64,000 nt of DNA from Gorsachius magnificus. Taxonomy: Eukaryota > Chordata > Aves > Pelecaniformes > Ardeidae. Below are positions 36,801 through 48,800 of the stretch, in pieces (within the stretch, counting starts at the first letter, position 1; every line of letters begins with the position of its first letter). A program made the position numbers and the translations under genes. The DNA is taken from NCBI GenBank assembly GCA_034008185.1, contig CM067081.1, positions 62,001 through 126,000 of the forward strand, read 5' to 3'. The notes under the pieces were generated by a model. That model had not been told where the DNA came from. It did not search any database and was given only the letters and a program-made list of their open reading frames with translations.

Positions 36801-39800
36801 TCCTCAGGGCGATGCCACCCTCAGCCATCAGCCTCAGAGCCCAGGGCTGCTGGGCACAGAGCTCTGAGAGCGGGATGGAGCTGGGGCCATGGCGAAAAGG
36901 GGGCTGGTTTTCTTCCCGTCTTGTCTTAAACAACTTTGCAGACAAGAAGGAGCAGAGGGCCGGGGCAGCTGCTGCGACAGCACAGGTTGCCCCTGGCTGG
37001 CCGATCAAGCTGGGTGCAATGGGGATGCTTGGCTGCCAGATCCTTGGCATCTGGGTGAGGCTTGGCCTTTCTGCAACCCCTCTCCATATGGCCCTTTCCT
37101 TTGCTAAGGCAAGTCTGTTGACCTGAGTCATGGATGTTGTCCCAGGGTGCAAGAAGGCGGGGTATCACCTGAAACAAGGCACCTTTGGTGATACAGGGAC
37201 CCATGGCAACACTGTAGATAGAAAGCATGGTGCAGTTCTTGTGAGTCTGCAGTGCTGTGCTCCCCCACCGCTGTGTCCCTTCACAGGGACCAGGCCAGCA
37301 TAGGCTGATCATGGGGTGCCCTTGAAGCGGGCACTGTCTGTCTGCTTTACTATGGCCATCTTTGAGACTGTGCAGCGGCTGTGGGCCACAGAGCAGGGGG
37401 CAGCACTGGGTTGTGGAGGTAGTGGTGATGATGGGCTGGGTATGGCTGGTGATCTCTCTGATGCTGGCCCTGCTCACGTAGTGCCTTCCCTCATCCAGGT
37501 GACAGCCACAGATGCAGACAGCGGCATGTTTGGCTCCCTTTCCTACTCCATTGGTTCTGGCATCGGCAGCGTTGTCCCCACGCAGTTCAGCATCGACAAG
37601 CACACGGGGCAGCTGTGCACTGTGCAGCCTCTGGATCGTGATGAGGGCACAGCTGCCTACGATTTCACCATCACTGCTGTTGATGGGGTGAGTGCTGGAG
37701 AGGCTGCGGGGATGCAATGCTGCTGACTGAGCACTGTGCAGGGGATACTTGTCCTTGCCCCCGCTCTTTGCACCACCTCTGATCTGGTCCTTCCACAGGG
37801 TGGCCTGAACTCCATGGTGTATGTGAAGGTCTTCCTGGAGGACATAAATGACAACCAGCCAGTGTTTTACCCGCTGGAGTATGCTGCCAGCATCAGCACT
37901 CAGAGCATGCCAGGTACAGCTGTGCTGCGTGTGACTGCGCACGACAAGGATGAGGGACTGCACGGGAAGGTGGCCTACCGCATCGTCCTGGGAAACTCAC
38001 CCCCTCTCTTCTCCCTCAACAAGGACACAGGTGAGAGAGCTTGGGGGCCGCCAGAGCAGGCAGCAGTCAGAGCGGTGGGATGCAGACGGGTGTAAAAGCC
38101 AGCCTGAGGGTCACTGCTTGGCTGTCTCAGCAGTGCAGTCTGCCACCAGAATATGTCTGTGCCTCTCCCTGCCACATCTTCCCCGCCTTGGCTTCTTGAG
38201 CCTCTGGCAGTGCCTTGCCAGACAGAGTCTCTGACCTCTAGTTTCTGCTCCCTACTCTGTTCCTCATTTGTCCCGTCTTCCTTCCTCTCCCTCATTCCCC
38301 GCCCCTAACACCTTCCCTCCTGCATGCTGCTTGCTTTGCCCCATCAGCCTGTATTCTGCTTAGTTTCTTGTCCCTGCCCATTTCCCTTCTCTCCCCTGCT
38401 CAGTTTACTCTCTTTCCCTATAACCCTCTGTCACACTCAGTCCCACCTTTGCTCTGCCTTGGTTTGGCCACCAAAGCCAGAGCAGTTTCTGCTGGGGAGG
38501 TGAGTGCATGGGCGTATGGTGCCAGGGGCTCTCAGCAGGATGGGAAGGTGTTCTGTGCTCAGCACAGGCATCGGGGTCTCTCCACAATGGTCCCCAAGTT
38601 CCCAGAATGTGATTAGGATGAGACAGACCTACTGGCCATCCTAATGCAGGGCCACCTCCATTGCAGGGCCTGCCGAGGATGGTCCTTCAGTTCTACATTT
38701 CCTCCAAGAGCCTCCCCACAGCCCAGACCCCACCTTCTGTGTCGTGACCCTCACCCTGCACCCCACACCGGGAGCCCTCGTCCCTCCTTTCCCTCTTCCA
38801 AGACCTGCCCCCTGGCTCGTTTCCCCAGTCCTTACCACTGCTTCGCTCAGGGCTGGGCTTAACGTTGAGAAAGGAGGATTTGGGGAGGCTTTCCCAGGAG
38901 GGTTCCTCTTTACTCCGGTTCTTCTATGGCGAGCTCTGCCCCTGCAACCCAGGTCGTTTGCTGCCCCCTTTGGTCTTTCAAGCTTATGGTTTGGCCTGTT
39001 CCCTTGGTGCCAGGTGACAGGCAGGAGTGCGGGCATGGCACCCTCTGAACTGCTTTCTTCCATAGGTGTCATCTCCCTCTCGTGGTCCCTGAGCGGTAAA
39101 GCCAACACCCTGGTGCAGCTGGTGATCTCTGCACAAGATGGTGGGGGCCTGCAGGCACAGCCAAATGCCCGGGTGAACATCAGCATCGTGGAGGGCACAG
39201 TCTCACCCCCCGTCTTCGAGCAAGCTCAGTACTTTTTCACAGTGCCTGAGAACATGCTGCAGGGTGCCAGTGTGGGGTCTGTCCGGGCCCAGAACCCTCC
39301 AGGTACGGGCCTGTCCTTTTGTACGCAGTCACTTTCCCTGTCCCTGAACCATCTTGAAGGTCCAGTACCACACTTCCTCAGAGAGCAACCCTGTTCTGGG
39401 GGCTCCACGCCAGCACAGGGGCACGTACACCCAAATGTGTACCTATGCCGTTGTCACTCAACTCAGCGCATGCCCGTACACATGTGCTGACACACGTGTG
39501 TACACACACACTTGCGCACATGCATCTGTGCATACATGCACGTGTACACAGTGCTGCTGTGCGCCCCCTGGCCAGAGTCTGCCACAGACAGCGCTGCCCA
39601 GCCCTGCTGCTGTCTGCAGGGGGCTGAGGAGGTGAGCCGGGTACACAAATCATTCTGCCTGTCTGCATTTCCTTGTCCGCAGGTCATGCTGACGACATCT
39701 TTTATTCCATCTCCTCGGGGGATCCTCATGGCTACTTTTCCATTGACTCTGCCTCCGGGCAGCTCCGCACCAGCCTGCCTCTTGATCATGAGTCCCAGGC

Positions 39801-42800
39801 AGTCCTCATTCTGGATGTCCAGGCCCGAAGTGGTTCGCCTCCCGCCTATAGCAACACGCGCGTGAAGATCTCTGTGTCAGATGTGAATGACAACGTGCCC
39901 ACATTCCCAGCCCCCTCTGACTCCATTCTGCTGCCAGAGGCCACAGAACCTGGGACAGTGGTGTACACCTTGCAGGCCGAGGACCGTGACAGCGGTGCCA
40001 ACGGTCAGGTGAATTTTGAGCTGGTGTCAGGAGGTGATGGCACCTTCAGTGTGGAGCGCGCATCAGGGGTGGTGCGACTGATCGGGGCCCTGCAATATGA
40101 AGCCAGTGCAGCCTACAGGCTGGCCATCATGGCCCGAGACAGCGGCGTTCCTCAGCTCAGCTCCAGCTTCACGCTGCTGGTGCATGTGCAAGCCGAGCAT
40201 GACAACGGGCCCATCTTTGACACACTCACTTACCGCGTGGAGGTGCGGGAAGGTGTGCCTGTCTCCACACGCTTCCTGCAGGTGCGAGCCCTGGCACGTG
40301 ATGCGGAATCCATGACCCTTACCTACCACTTGCGTGCAGATGGGGATGCTGCCAGCTTTGGCATCATGCCCGAGAGTGGTTGGCTGTATGTAAAAAGTGC
40401 GCTGGACCGGGAGACACGAGACCTGTACGTGCTCACTGTGCTGGCCTCGGCAGGAGGCAGCAGTGCAGGGGGGGAAGCACGGAAAACAGGCACCAGCACT
40501 GTACGGATCAGCATCACTGATGAGAACGACAACAGCCCCCGGCTGAGTGAGGAGCGTTACTTCTTCACTGTTCCTGAGAATCAGGCTCCTGGTGGCAGTG
40601 TGGGAAGGGTGATGGCAAGTGACCGGGATGCTGGGCAGAACAGCCGGCTCACCTACCGCCTGCTCCAGCATGATCCCAACTTTCTTATCCACACACAGAC
40701 AGGTGAGAGACTTCCTGGCTTCCCAGGCTGGGGCTGGCTGGGAAGAAAGCCCAGGGCCGGTCAAATGTGATGCGGGCCGGGCCAGTGCCATGACAGAATA
40801 TTCATCTTCCTACCCCCGCGTGCTGGGCTCCCCAGCAACATACCTGAGCACAGGCTCTTCTCTAAAGAGGCTTTTGGGCTGAGCTGTGTCCCCACTTCTC
40901 CCTCACAGGGGACCTCAGCACCAAGCATAGCCTGGACCGGGAGCAGCAGTCAAGCTACCAGCTCTTGGTGATTGTGCAGGATGGAGGAGCACCACCCCGC
41001 AGTGCCACAGGAACCATCTATGTCACTGTGCTGGATGAGAATGACAACGCTCCTGCTTTTCTCCACGTGGCCAGTGGTCAGGAGCTGCCCGTGCAGGTAG
41101 GGGCAGCAGGCTGGAGCCCTGGTGAGGCAGGGGTGTGATAGCCTCCGGGTTTGGGGGCAGGCGTTTCTGCAGGGAAAAAGGGAGTGGGCAGGGGCACCCA
41201 GGAGGGTTTTGGGGTGGGAGATAAGCAGGCACAAGTGCATCCATGCAGCAGCCAGGGCAGTCTGGTAAATGTGATCGAGATGTGGTAAGATGGTCACGTC
41301 TTTGGGAAATACCAACACCTCTGTGCACAGAGCAAGCGAGGACAGCAGAGAGCTCTGAGACCAATGGGACGGACCAGCAGGCAGAAGTTCTTGGCTCACA
41401 CATGCCTGCGCAGGGGAGAGGCGAAAGGGAGCCCTAAGCCTGACCCAGCAGAGCCAGGGGTAAAACACTTGTGAGCAGGGAGGCACAGGGTGCCGTTAAC
41501 TTCTAGGTCTCAGGACTTTTGATGTAGCCACTTGACTTTCTGGGAGGTCAGGAAAGCACTGCCCAGCTGGACTTTGTGCTCACAAGGGCTTTCTGAGAAT
41601 CTGCTGTGGGTCTCAGCCCAGCTCTCCCTTTCAGCACTGCGTGGTGTCGGCGGTCACCCAGGCACTGAGTGTGCTGCAGATCTGGTTGTGTCCGTGCTGC
41701 TCAACGGAAGCGGGGGGGACACCAGGCCTTCCCCCCACCCCAGCTGGCTGCATCTGCTCGGCTGTGGCTCCAGTGGAGTGGCACGTGTGGCAGGGGGCTT
41801 GCTGGAGCCCGCCAAGGGACGCTGGCAGCAGCGGGGTAGGATGGGCGACCAAGGCCCTGTCCTCATCTCCTCCGCACAGGGTGGCGAGAACCTGCAGCTG
41901 AAAGGATGTGCTGTGCGTGTTGCTGACTTCAGGCAGTGGGCTCAAAGCCACTTGCACTGTGCTGGGTTCGAAACATCACGGTGATGGCAGCCTTCCTCTG
42001 CCGCGGGTGCTGCCTGAGCCGCACACCAGAGGCGGGTCAGAGCAGGCAGGACTGCATTGGCAGGTCACTGCCACACCTGGGCGGCCATCAGCACAGGGCC
42101 TGGGGGACGCTCTGCAACTCCAGTCAGGCTTTCCCTGTTCACTGCTTTTTCCCTTCCTGTTCCAGGGTGCAGCCCCCCCTTGCCCAGCCGCCTTCTTGCA
42201 TGCCTGGCTGGCACTCTGCTTGCCAAGCTATCTGGCAGGGCTTGGCCCAGATGAAGGCATCTCTCAGGGCCTGGTGGAGGCAGAGGGAGGCAAAGCCAGT
42301 CTTGTCCTTTCTCTGAGCAAGGCTCTGGCCTTTGAGTCACTTCTGCAGGCCAGGGGCCAGCCAGCCGTGGCATTGTTGAGACTGCGGCCCTGCAGGCTCT
42401 ACAAAATGGCGTCGCTCACACTCTGTGCCTGCCGTCTGCCGAGTGTCCCGTGAGTGGGGTGTCCTGTGTGGGGACACCTGCAGCGCACTCGCACAGCAGG
42501 CTCTGCAGTTGATTCCAGTGTTTGGGGGCATGAAGTGCTGGGAGCGTCCTGCGAGAGCTCAGGAGTCTCTTCTCAAACAAAGGCACCGCAAAAGCATACA
42601 CACCCATCAGCAGACAGAGCAAGGCTGGGACAGATTGAGGGTCCCAAGGGCAGGTAAATGCTATGACAGTTTTGAGCTAAACAAATATTTGAGCGCTTTG
42701 GTTTCAACCTCTCCTGCTGGAAACACTGGTAGAGAAGGGTGAAGCACAGGAAGAGGCCACCACTAATCATGGTTTAGGTGTAGAAGAAAGGCTTGGAGGC

Positions 42801-45800
42801 AAAAGTAGAAATCGAATGATAAATGCAAAGCTCAGTGATTCACTGCAGACTTGCTCAGTGAAGTATTCCTGTAGGTGTTCGTTAGGCAAAATGGAGGGAG
42901 GTTTCTGTATCATCGCCTTGCTTTAAGCATCAGCCAGAGGGGTAGCTCCCACTGTAGGGCTGCAAGAGGAGTTTGTCGAGCTCTGGCAGGAGCAGGTGGT
43001 GTTCGCTCAGGAACTGTGGTAGCAATGGATCCTCCCAGGGAATGATCCCTAGGAAAGGGGAGGGGGAGCAAAGGGAAGGAAGAAGTGGTCTGTTTTCACT
43101 GAGGGGGGATGTCACTGGTGGGTGCCTAGGACTGGTGCTGGTATCCTTGCGATTTAGCATTTCCATTTATCCACCAGAAGAGGTGGTTGCTGATGTTCCT
43201 GGTCCGCTCATCATAACAGAGGTAAGGGCTCCCTGTGAAGAGCTGTAGAAGTATCTTGTTTTACTGGTCCGTTAGGAAAGGACAGGAGATGAAATTCACA
43301 GTTGCTAACTGGAAGGTGATGCACATGGCAAAAAGCAATATGACTTGCACTTACGTGGTGGTGGGCTCTGAATTGCTGCTTAAGTTGAGGGAGAAGATTT
43401 GGGTATCGCCATGAATGCTGTGTGAAAATGTCGGCTCAGAGCTCAGCCACAGTCCAAAAGGCAAATCTAATACAACGGAGAATGGAAGAAAGCATCGTTG
43501 CATCTCAGATTCTGCACAGTCTCTGCCCTGCCTCCATTCCACTAAATAAGCAGCAGTGCTGGATTCAGAAAAGGATGTTAATGGTGTCTCCAGTAGACGA
43601 TGGTTTCCATACAGAAAGAAAATACTTGAACGTTCTTTGGCATGGAGGAAACTTCAGGAACATAGCGGAGGTGTGCCGTGAATGGCACAGAGAGAGTCAT
43701 GGGGAGATCAGAAGTTGCTTTTTTCACAATACCAGACCCTAGGCAGCTTCATAAGAAATGACCAGGCAGCAGCTTTAAAATAAACAAAGGCAGTACTTCT
43801 TCATGCAGAACATAATTAAATTGTGAAATCATTGCCAAAAGTTGCATGGGTTCAAAATTAGATGAATTCATGGAAAGAAAAAAAATCCATCAAAGGCTGT
43901 TGAACAAAAATACGATCTGTGGCTCAGGAAGTGACTTGGCCGCAGCCTGCTGGAAGCAGGGAGGGTTTCACAGGAAGATTATTCCATCCGTACCCTATTT
44001 CTTGCATCTCCTGTATATATCCACTGCCAGCCACTGTCAGAGCCATGCCAGTGGCTGCCATGACTCTCTGAAGCTGGTATTTGCAACAACCTTCTTCGAG
44101 GGTAGATGTCAGACCTGGACAAGCCTGGCAGCGATTTTACTAAGGCTAAGGTTTTTGCAGAGGCAAGACCATTTATATTGCTGTTTATTCCTCTCTTTGT
44201 GCATCTGAAATGGCATTTGTCCGTGGAGCCTGTGTGGATGCTGTTCATTTAACTCCTCTACTGAGTCACCGCGTTCCTCAGATGGAGCTCGATTCCTTGT
44301 GAAGAGGAGCGTGACCATGCACCCGAAGCAGGAGCCCCTTGTATCCTGGCTGAGGGCGACTGGGGACAGCATGGGGGGCAGGCCCTGCCCCAGCCTGTTA
44401 CAGAGGAGGGGATGGAAGGGGCCCCCCCAAGCATGGCCCCACTCAGAGGTATCCATGCAGACACTCCTTTTCATAAACAGCCAAGCTATATTTAGGAGGT
44501 CTTCTGCCCCATCACTGCTGTGAAATGCTGTTCCAGATTCCTTGATCGGGTAGTTAGAAACTATCTCTTAACTTCCAGCCTAAATTAATTTCTGACCACT
44601 TTATACTCATTTGTTCTTGCGCCAATATTGTGTTTTTGCTTAAATAGCTCTTCTCTCTCCTTGGAATTTCCCTCCCCTCTCCCCAGTGTTTACAGAGTGC
44701 AGTCACATCACTGCTTGGCCTGGCTAAACAAGTCCAGCTCCTCTGGTCTCCCCTCCTGACCACCACCAGCATGGTGCCAGCAGCTTGTGCAACAACATGA
44801 ACACTCGCCTCCTCTCAGGAGCTTGCAGCTTCTTTCCTTGGAGTCTTGCTCGGATTCCACGTCTTTTTCATAGATGCATGGAAGTGGTACCACATAGAGA
44901 TCATCTAGCGCAGCTGGATCTGCGAGGTTGATCTGTGCTGTGGGATGTGCTGGTGGGACGTGAACTTGAGCTCTTCTGGTGTGGAAGGGACCGCAGATTC
45001 TGTGCCCCGTGGGGAACCTGCTCCACAAGTGAGGGGTGGGTAGGTGCTGGAGGAGGGACAGGTCTGCCAGCAGGCATGGGTTGTTCCCTGAGGGTACTCC
45101 CAAAAACTGGCGGGTGGCGAGGGGCAGTAGTGGGGATGTGTCTGTTTCCGTAACTATCCAGAAGAGGTGCTTGCGTGCTGCTGCCTGTGGTCTCTGTCAG
45201 GAAGCTGGTAACTCACCTCGGAGCGTGGGGTTGGCTGAGCACGTGTGCAATCAATGTCTTGATGGTACTGAGGTTCACTGGTACGAAGTGGTGGTGTAAG
45301 TGCCTACAGACAGGCAGTTAGCAGTGCTAACCAGGAGCAAAGGAGAGAAGGGACAAGCCCAAACAGTACAGACATCCAAGCCCAGGAAGAACTGCCAACT
45401 GCGCTTCCAGCGATCGCAGACCTCCCCGGTGGGAACTGAGGAAATCGCCGTCCCTTGCCAGGGTGACTGGCCTCTGCGCCTGCCAGTGCTCACACCTCTG
45501 CCTCTGCAGCTGAAGGGGTCTGTTGGGGCCAGAGAGGACCAGGACTGTCATGGAGCCCTGGATTTTCCTAGCTGTAGAGGCTTTGGATGCAACAGGGGTG
45601 AAATAGTGTCCTCCCATCACCCTGCCACTGCAGCATGCCCCCACGCTGCAAAGCTGGTTGTTAAACAGGGCAGAATGGGAGGGAGGGCTAGCAAGGCAGA
45701 AACTCCCTTTGCCAGCTTTGCTGCAGACTTCTCCACCTTGTCCAGCCTCAGGCACAGCCTCCAGGTCTTGCTGGGGAGTCTGTGCCTTGGGTGAGGTGCA

Positions 45801-48800
45801 GGGCTGCTACAGGAAGGTGCAGATCCTGTGCCATGCTCGGGGCGGGGGGGTTGTGGGGGCAGTCTGAAGGGTGCCCTGTGCCACTCAGCTGCTCCCTGGG
45901 CTGTGCTGCAGGTGCTGGAAGAGAAGCCATCGGGACTTCTCGTCGCCTCCCTGCAGGCCAAGGACCCTGACGAGGGTGAGAATGGGACCATCATCTACTC
46001 ACTGATAGGTACGAGCTGCAGAACCGATTGATTGATGCTGCACTCTGCCTTGCAGCTATCACCCTTGTGGACGGATGGGTGCCTGCTGCCCAAGCCCTGC
46101 CACATCGCGGTCCTTTTTCCATCCCGACCTGTCCCCTGCCCTCCCTCCTTCCCGCCTCTCCCTGAAGCATTTCACCTTCTTTCCGCAGGAGCCTGGGCAG
46201 AGCGTTTCACATTGCACATTGCTACTGGAGAGTTGCGGACTGCCACAGTCCTACGCCGGTCTGACCGTGCTGAGTACATCTTCACTGTGACGGCCAGTGA
46301 CCGGGGCACGGTGCCTCGCAGTACGTCAGCCATCATTCGCATTCAGGTATCCAGCACCCCAGTTCCTCCTGTCCCTGCACCATCTGCCCCTCGCTCACCT
46401 CTTGGAGGACACCACCCTGCTACTTGGCAGCCTCCCTCCCCACCTTCTCACCCTCCGCTGCTTCCATCCCAGGGCACCCTCTGCCCTTTCTCTGCTGTTG
46501 ATCTAGCCCTAAAGACCATGTGGAGAACCTGGGATGTGAGGGGATGGGTCTATCTACCACTGTGCATGTTCTCATTTGTAGAGTGGTCAACAGCATTAAT
46601 AGTAAGCAGTGCTGTGCTTTCCAGACTGGGACAGCCAAGCCTGTCCTAGATATGCTGTCCCAGAGAAGACCTTGGAGGTCCCCTGCGCAGAGACACTAAT
46701 TCTTCCGTGCTGAAAACAGGGTTCCTGACGTGCAGGGTGTCCTTCACATCTGTGTAGCTCTGGCACTCACTGCCCTGTGTATTGGCCATTAGCAATGAGC
46801 TTCCTTCTACAGCAGAGACTCCAGCTTCCCCCCAGTCAAGGCACTGTCACAGGACACCCTCTCACATCTTCCTGTCCCTGTTCTTGCAGTTCCCAAGGCC
46901 ATTTGACTCTCCTTGTTTGACGTTCCACTGCTGCTCTGTGCTGGCAGTGCCCTCAGCATCAGAAAGCGAGTTCAGCTTTCTCTTGCCCCTGCCCCTATCA
47001 AAAGCAAACGTCAGCACCACGAGCCACCTCTGCAAAGGCCTGCTACTCATTCTGCTTGAGCCAGTTGATCTTTTAGTCCTTTCTGTCACACAGCCATGCT
47101 CATACTGTGCCTTTCCCCCATCTAATGAGTGATCTCCCATGTGCTACTGCATCAGCACCCAGCTAAAACCCAGGCAAGTTAGGCACGGTTTCTTGGGTTT
47201 GGGTTTTTTTCATTTTCAGGTTGCTATTCATGTGTTAGGCCACAAGCACTGAGACCTTGCCTCCCGAGACCTGCTCTCTGCCTGCCCCATGTCCCCCTTC
47301 TCCACTGGCTCCCCCATAGGACCTCCTGGCACATGGCACCCCGGCGCATGCCCCTCACTGCCGCCTCTCCTCACAGGTACTGCCGTCCTCCCGGGTGCTG
47401 CCACGGCCTGACGCCACCGTGCTGACCCTGCACCCTCTCGAGGGGGTCAAGCCGGGGTCTGTGATCGGCTCGGTCGCACCCCCAGATGCCCCCATGCGAG
47501 GACAGCTGACCTACACAGTGGTAGGAGGTGGTGGGGATGGCACCTTTGTGGTTGACAGTGTGACAGGGGAGATTTACGCTGCCCGGGAGTTGGACTATGA
47601 AGCTGGGGCACGGCACGTGCTTCAGGTGAGCGCTGAGGACACGCAGCATGGCTATCCCTCCAGCCGACTGGTGCTGGTACAGATCCATGTGCAGGACTGC
47701 AACGACCAGGCGCCCACCTTCCCTGAAGACCCCATCACCATCGTGGTGCCTGAGAATGCCCAGGCTGGCTCGTCCATCTTCACCTTCCAGGCGCTGGACG
47801 GGGATGGAGTGGGTCCCAACAGCCAGGTGCGCTATGCCCTGCTGCACCAGGAGCCCCCCGGGGCTCCCTTCCAGCTTGACAGCCACTCGGGGCTGCTGAC
47901 CCTTCGCCAGGGCCTCGACCGGGAGGCTGCTGCCTCCTTCCTCTTGGTGGTGGAGGCCACGGACCAGGCCCGCAACATCAGCCAGCGCCGCTCGGCAGCT
48001 GTCACAGCCCGTGTGTTTGTGACTGACGAGAATGACAACACGCCCATGTTCCTCTCGCCTGCTGCTGTCAGTGTCATGGAGGACCAGCCGACGGGGTTCG
48101 TGGCGCTGCATGTGGTGGCCCAGGACAACGATTTGGGAGAGAACGGGCGTGTGAGCTACTCCTTGCGATCCGGCAATAGTGATGGCCGCTTCCACCTTAA
48201 CCCCAGCACTGGTGAGGGCCCAGGAGGATGCAGGGTGGGCGGCAGGGACAGTGGGGACGCAGGGGCTGAGGAGGGTGCAGGGATACATGGGGATGCAGCA
48301 TGGTGCACAGGAGGGGGGTGTGGGCTGGGGAACCCAGAGGATGGAGACTTGTGGGGTGCGGAGAGCCCCGAACGTAGCACCTGGTCGGCACGATACTGCT
48401 GTCTCTCTTGAGACCTGGCTGTCCCTGGCTCACCCCAGTGCCTGCAGCCTTGCGATAGCTCTGTCCTGGGAACAGTCGGCCCTGGTGCCATGTGGTCCCA
48501 GCTTGCCCCTCTCCCTGTGTCCGCAGGTGCGCTCTCCATTGTGCGGGCCCTGAACCGGGAGGAGGTGGTGCAGCACAACCTGACGGTGGTGGCCATGGAT
48601 CATGGTTTCCCACGCCGCTCCGCCACACAGCTACTGTCTGTGCTGGTGCTGGATGTCAACGATGAGGCTCCCACTTTTGAGAAACCTGAGTATGAAGCAC
48701 ACATCATGGAGAACTTGCCAGCTGGCAGCCCTGTGCTGCAGGTGCTGGCCATGGACCGGGACCTGGGTGAGGACGCAGGGCAAGGGTAAACTGCCCAGTT

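Larger units (their letters stand above)
18847..37498 (+). other. DCHS1: DCHS1 intron 2, 18.65 kb, repeat-bearing
   Basis: The phase-0 intron between CAG/GTAGGT and catccag/GTGACAGCC. It is by far the longest intron and interrupts EC6. It holds CR1 LINEs at 25.2-26.9 kb and 29.2-32.35 kb (all antisense to the gene), a short sense CR1 tail at 35.83-35.90 kb and a possible LTR start at 35.09 kb. It also carries a 13-base G run at 20500-20512, a 20-base C run at 22979-22998 and G- or C-rich stretches at 19.5-20.6 and 22.9-24.1 kb. I found no separate gene. The open frames are short or follow the base composition. Confidence 0.85.
41097..45911 (+). other. DCHS1: DCHS1 intron 7, 4.8 kb
   Basis: A phase-0 intron inside EC12. 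The first 2.1 kb is GC-rich without recognised elements. Two old LINE fragments lie at 43.27-44.12 kb (sense) and 44.47-44.79 kb (antisense) and are listed separately. No gene is seen. Confidence 0.8.

Noticed and set aside
36926..37963. 345-codon minus-strand open frame across exons 3 and 4
   Set aside because: It is antisense to well-supported DCHS1 exons and runs into intron sequence. Shadow of GC-rich coding DNA.
38744..39065. Open frame continuing upstream of exon 5
   Set aside because: It lacks cadherin features. The junction at 39,065/39,066 agrees in phase with exon 4 and continues EC7.
47371..48288. 305-codon minus-strand open frame
   Set aside because: It exactly shadows DCHS1 exon 10 and has no domain of its own.
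48490..48526. Start of an independent gene in the 48.5 kb region
   Set aside because: It is the acceptor tract of exon 11. The frame continues EC15 from exon 10 in phase.
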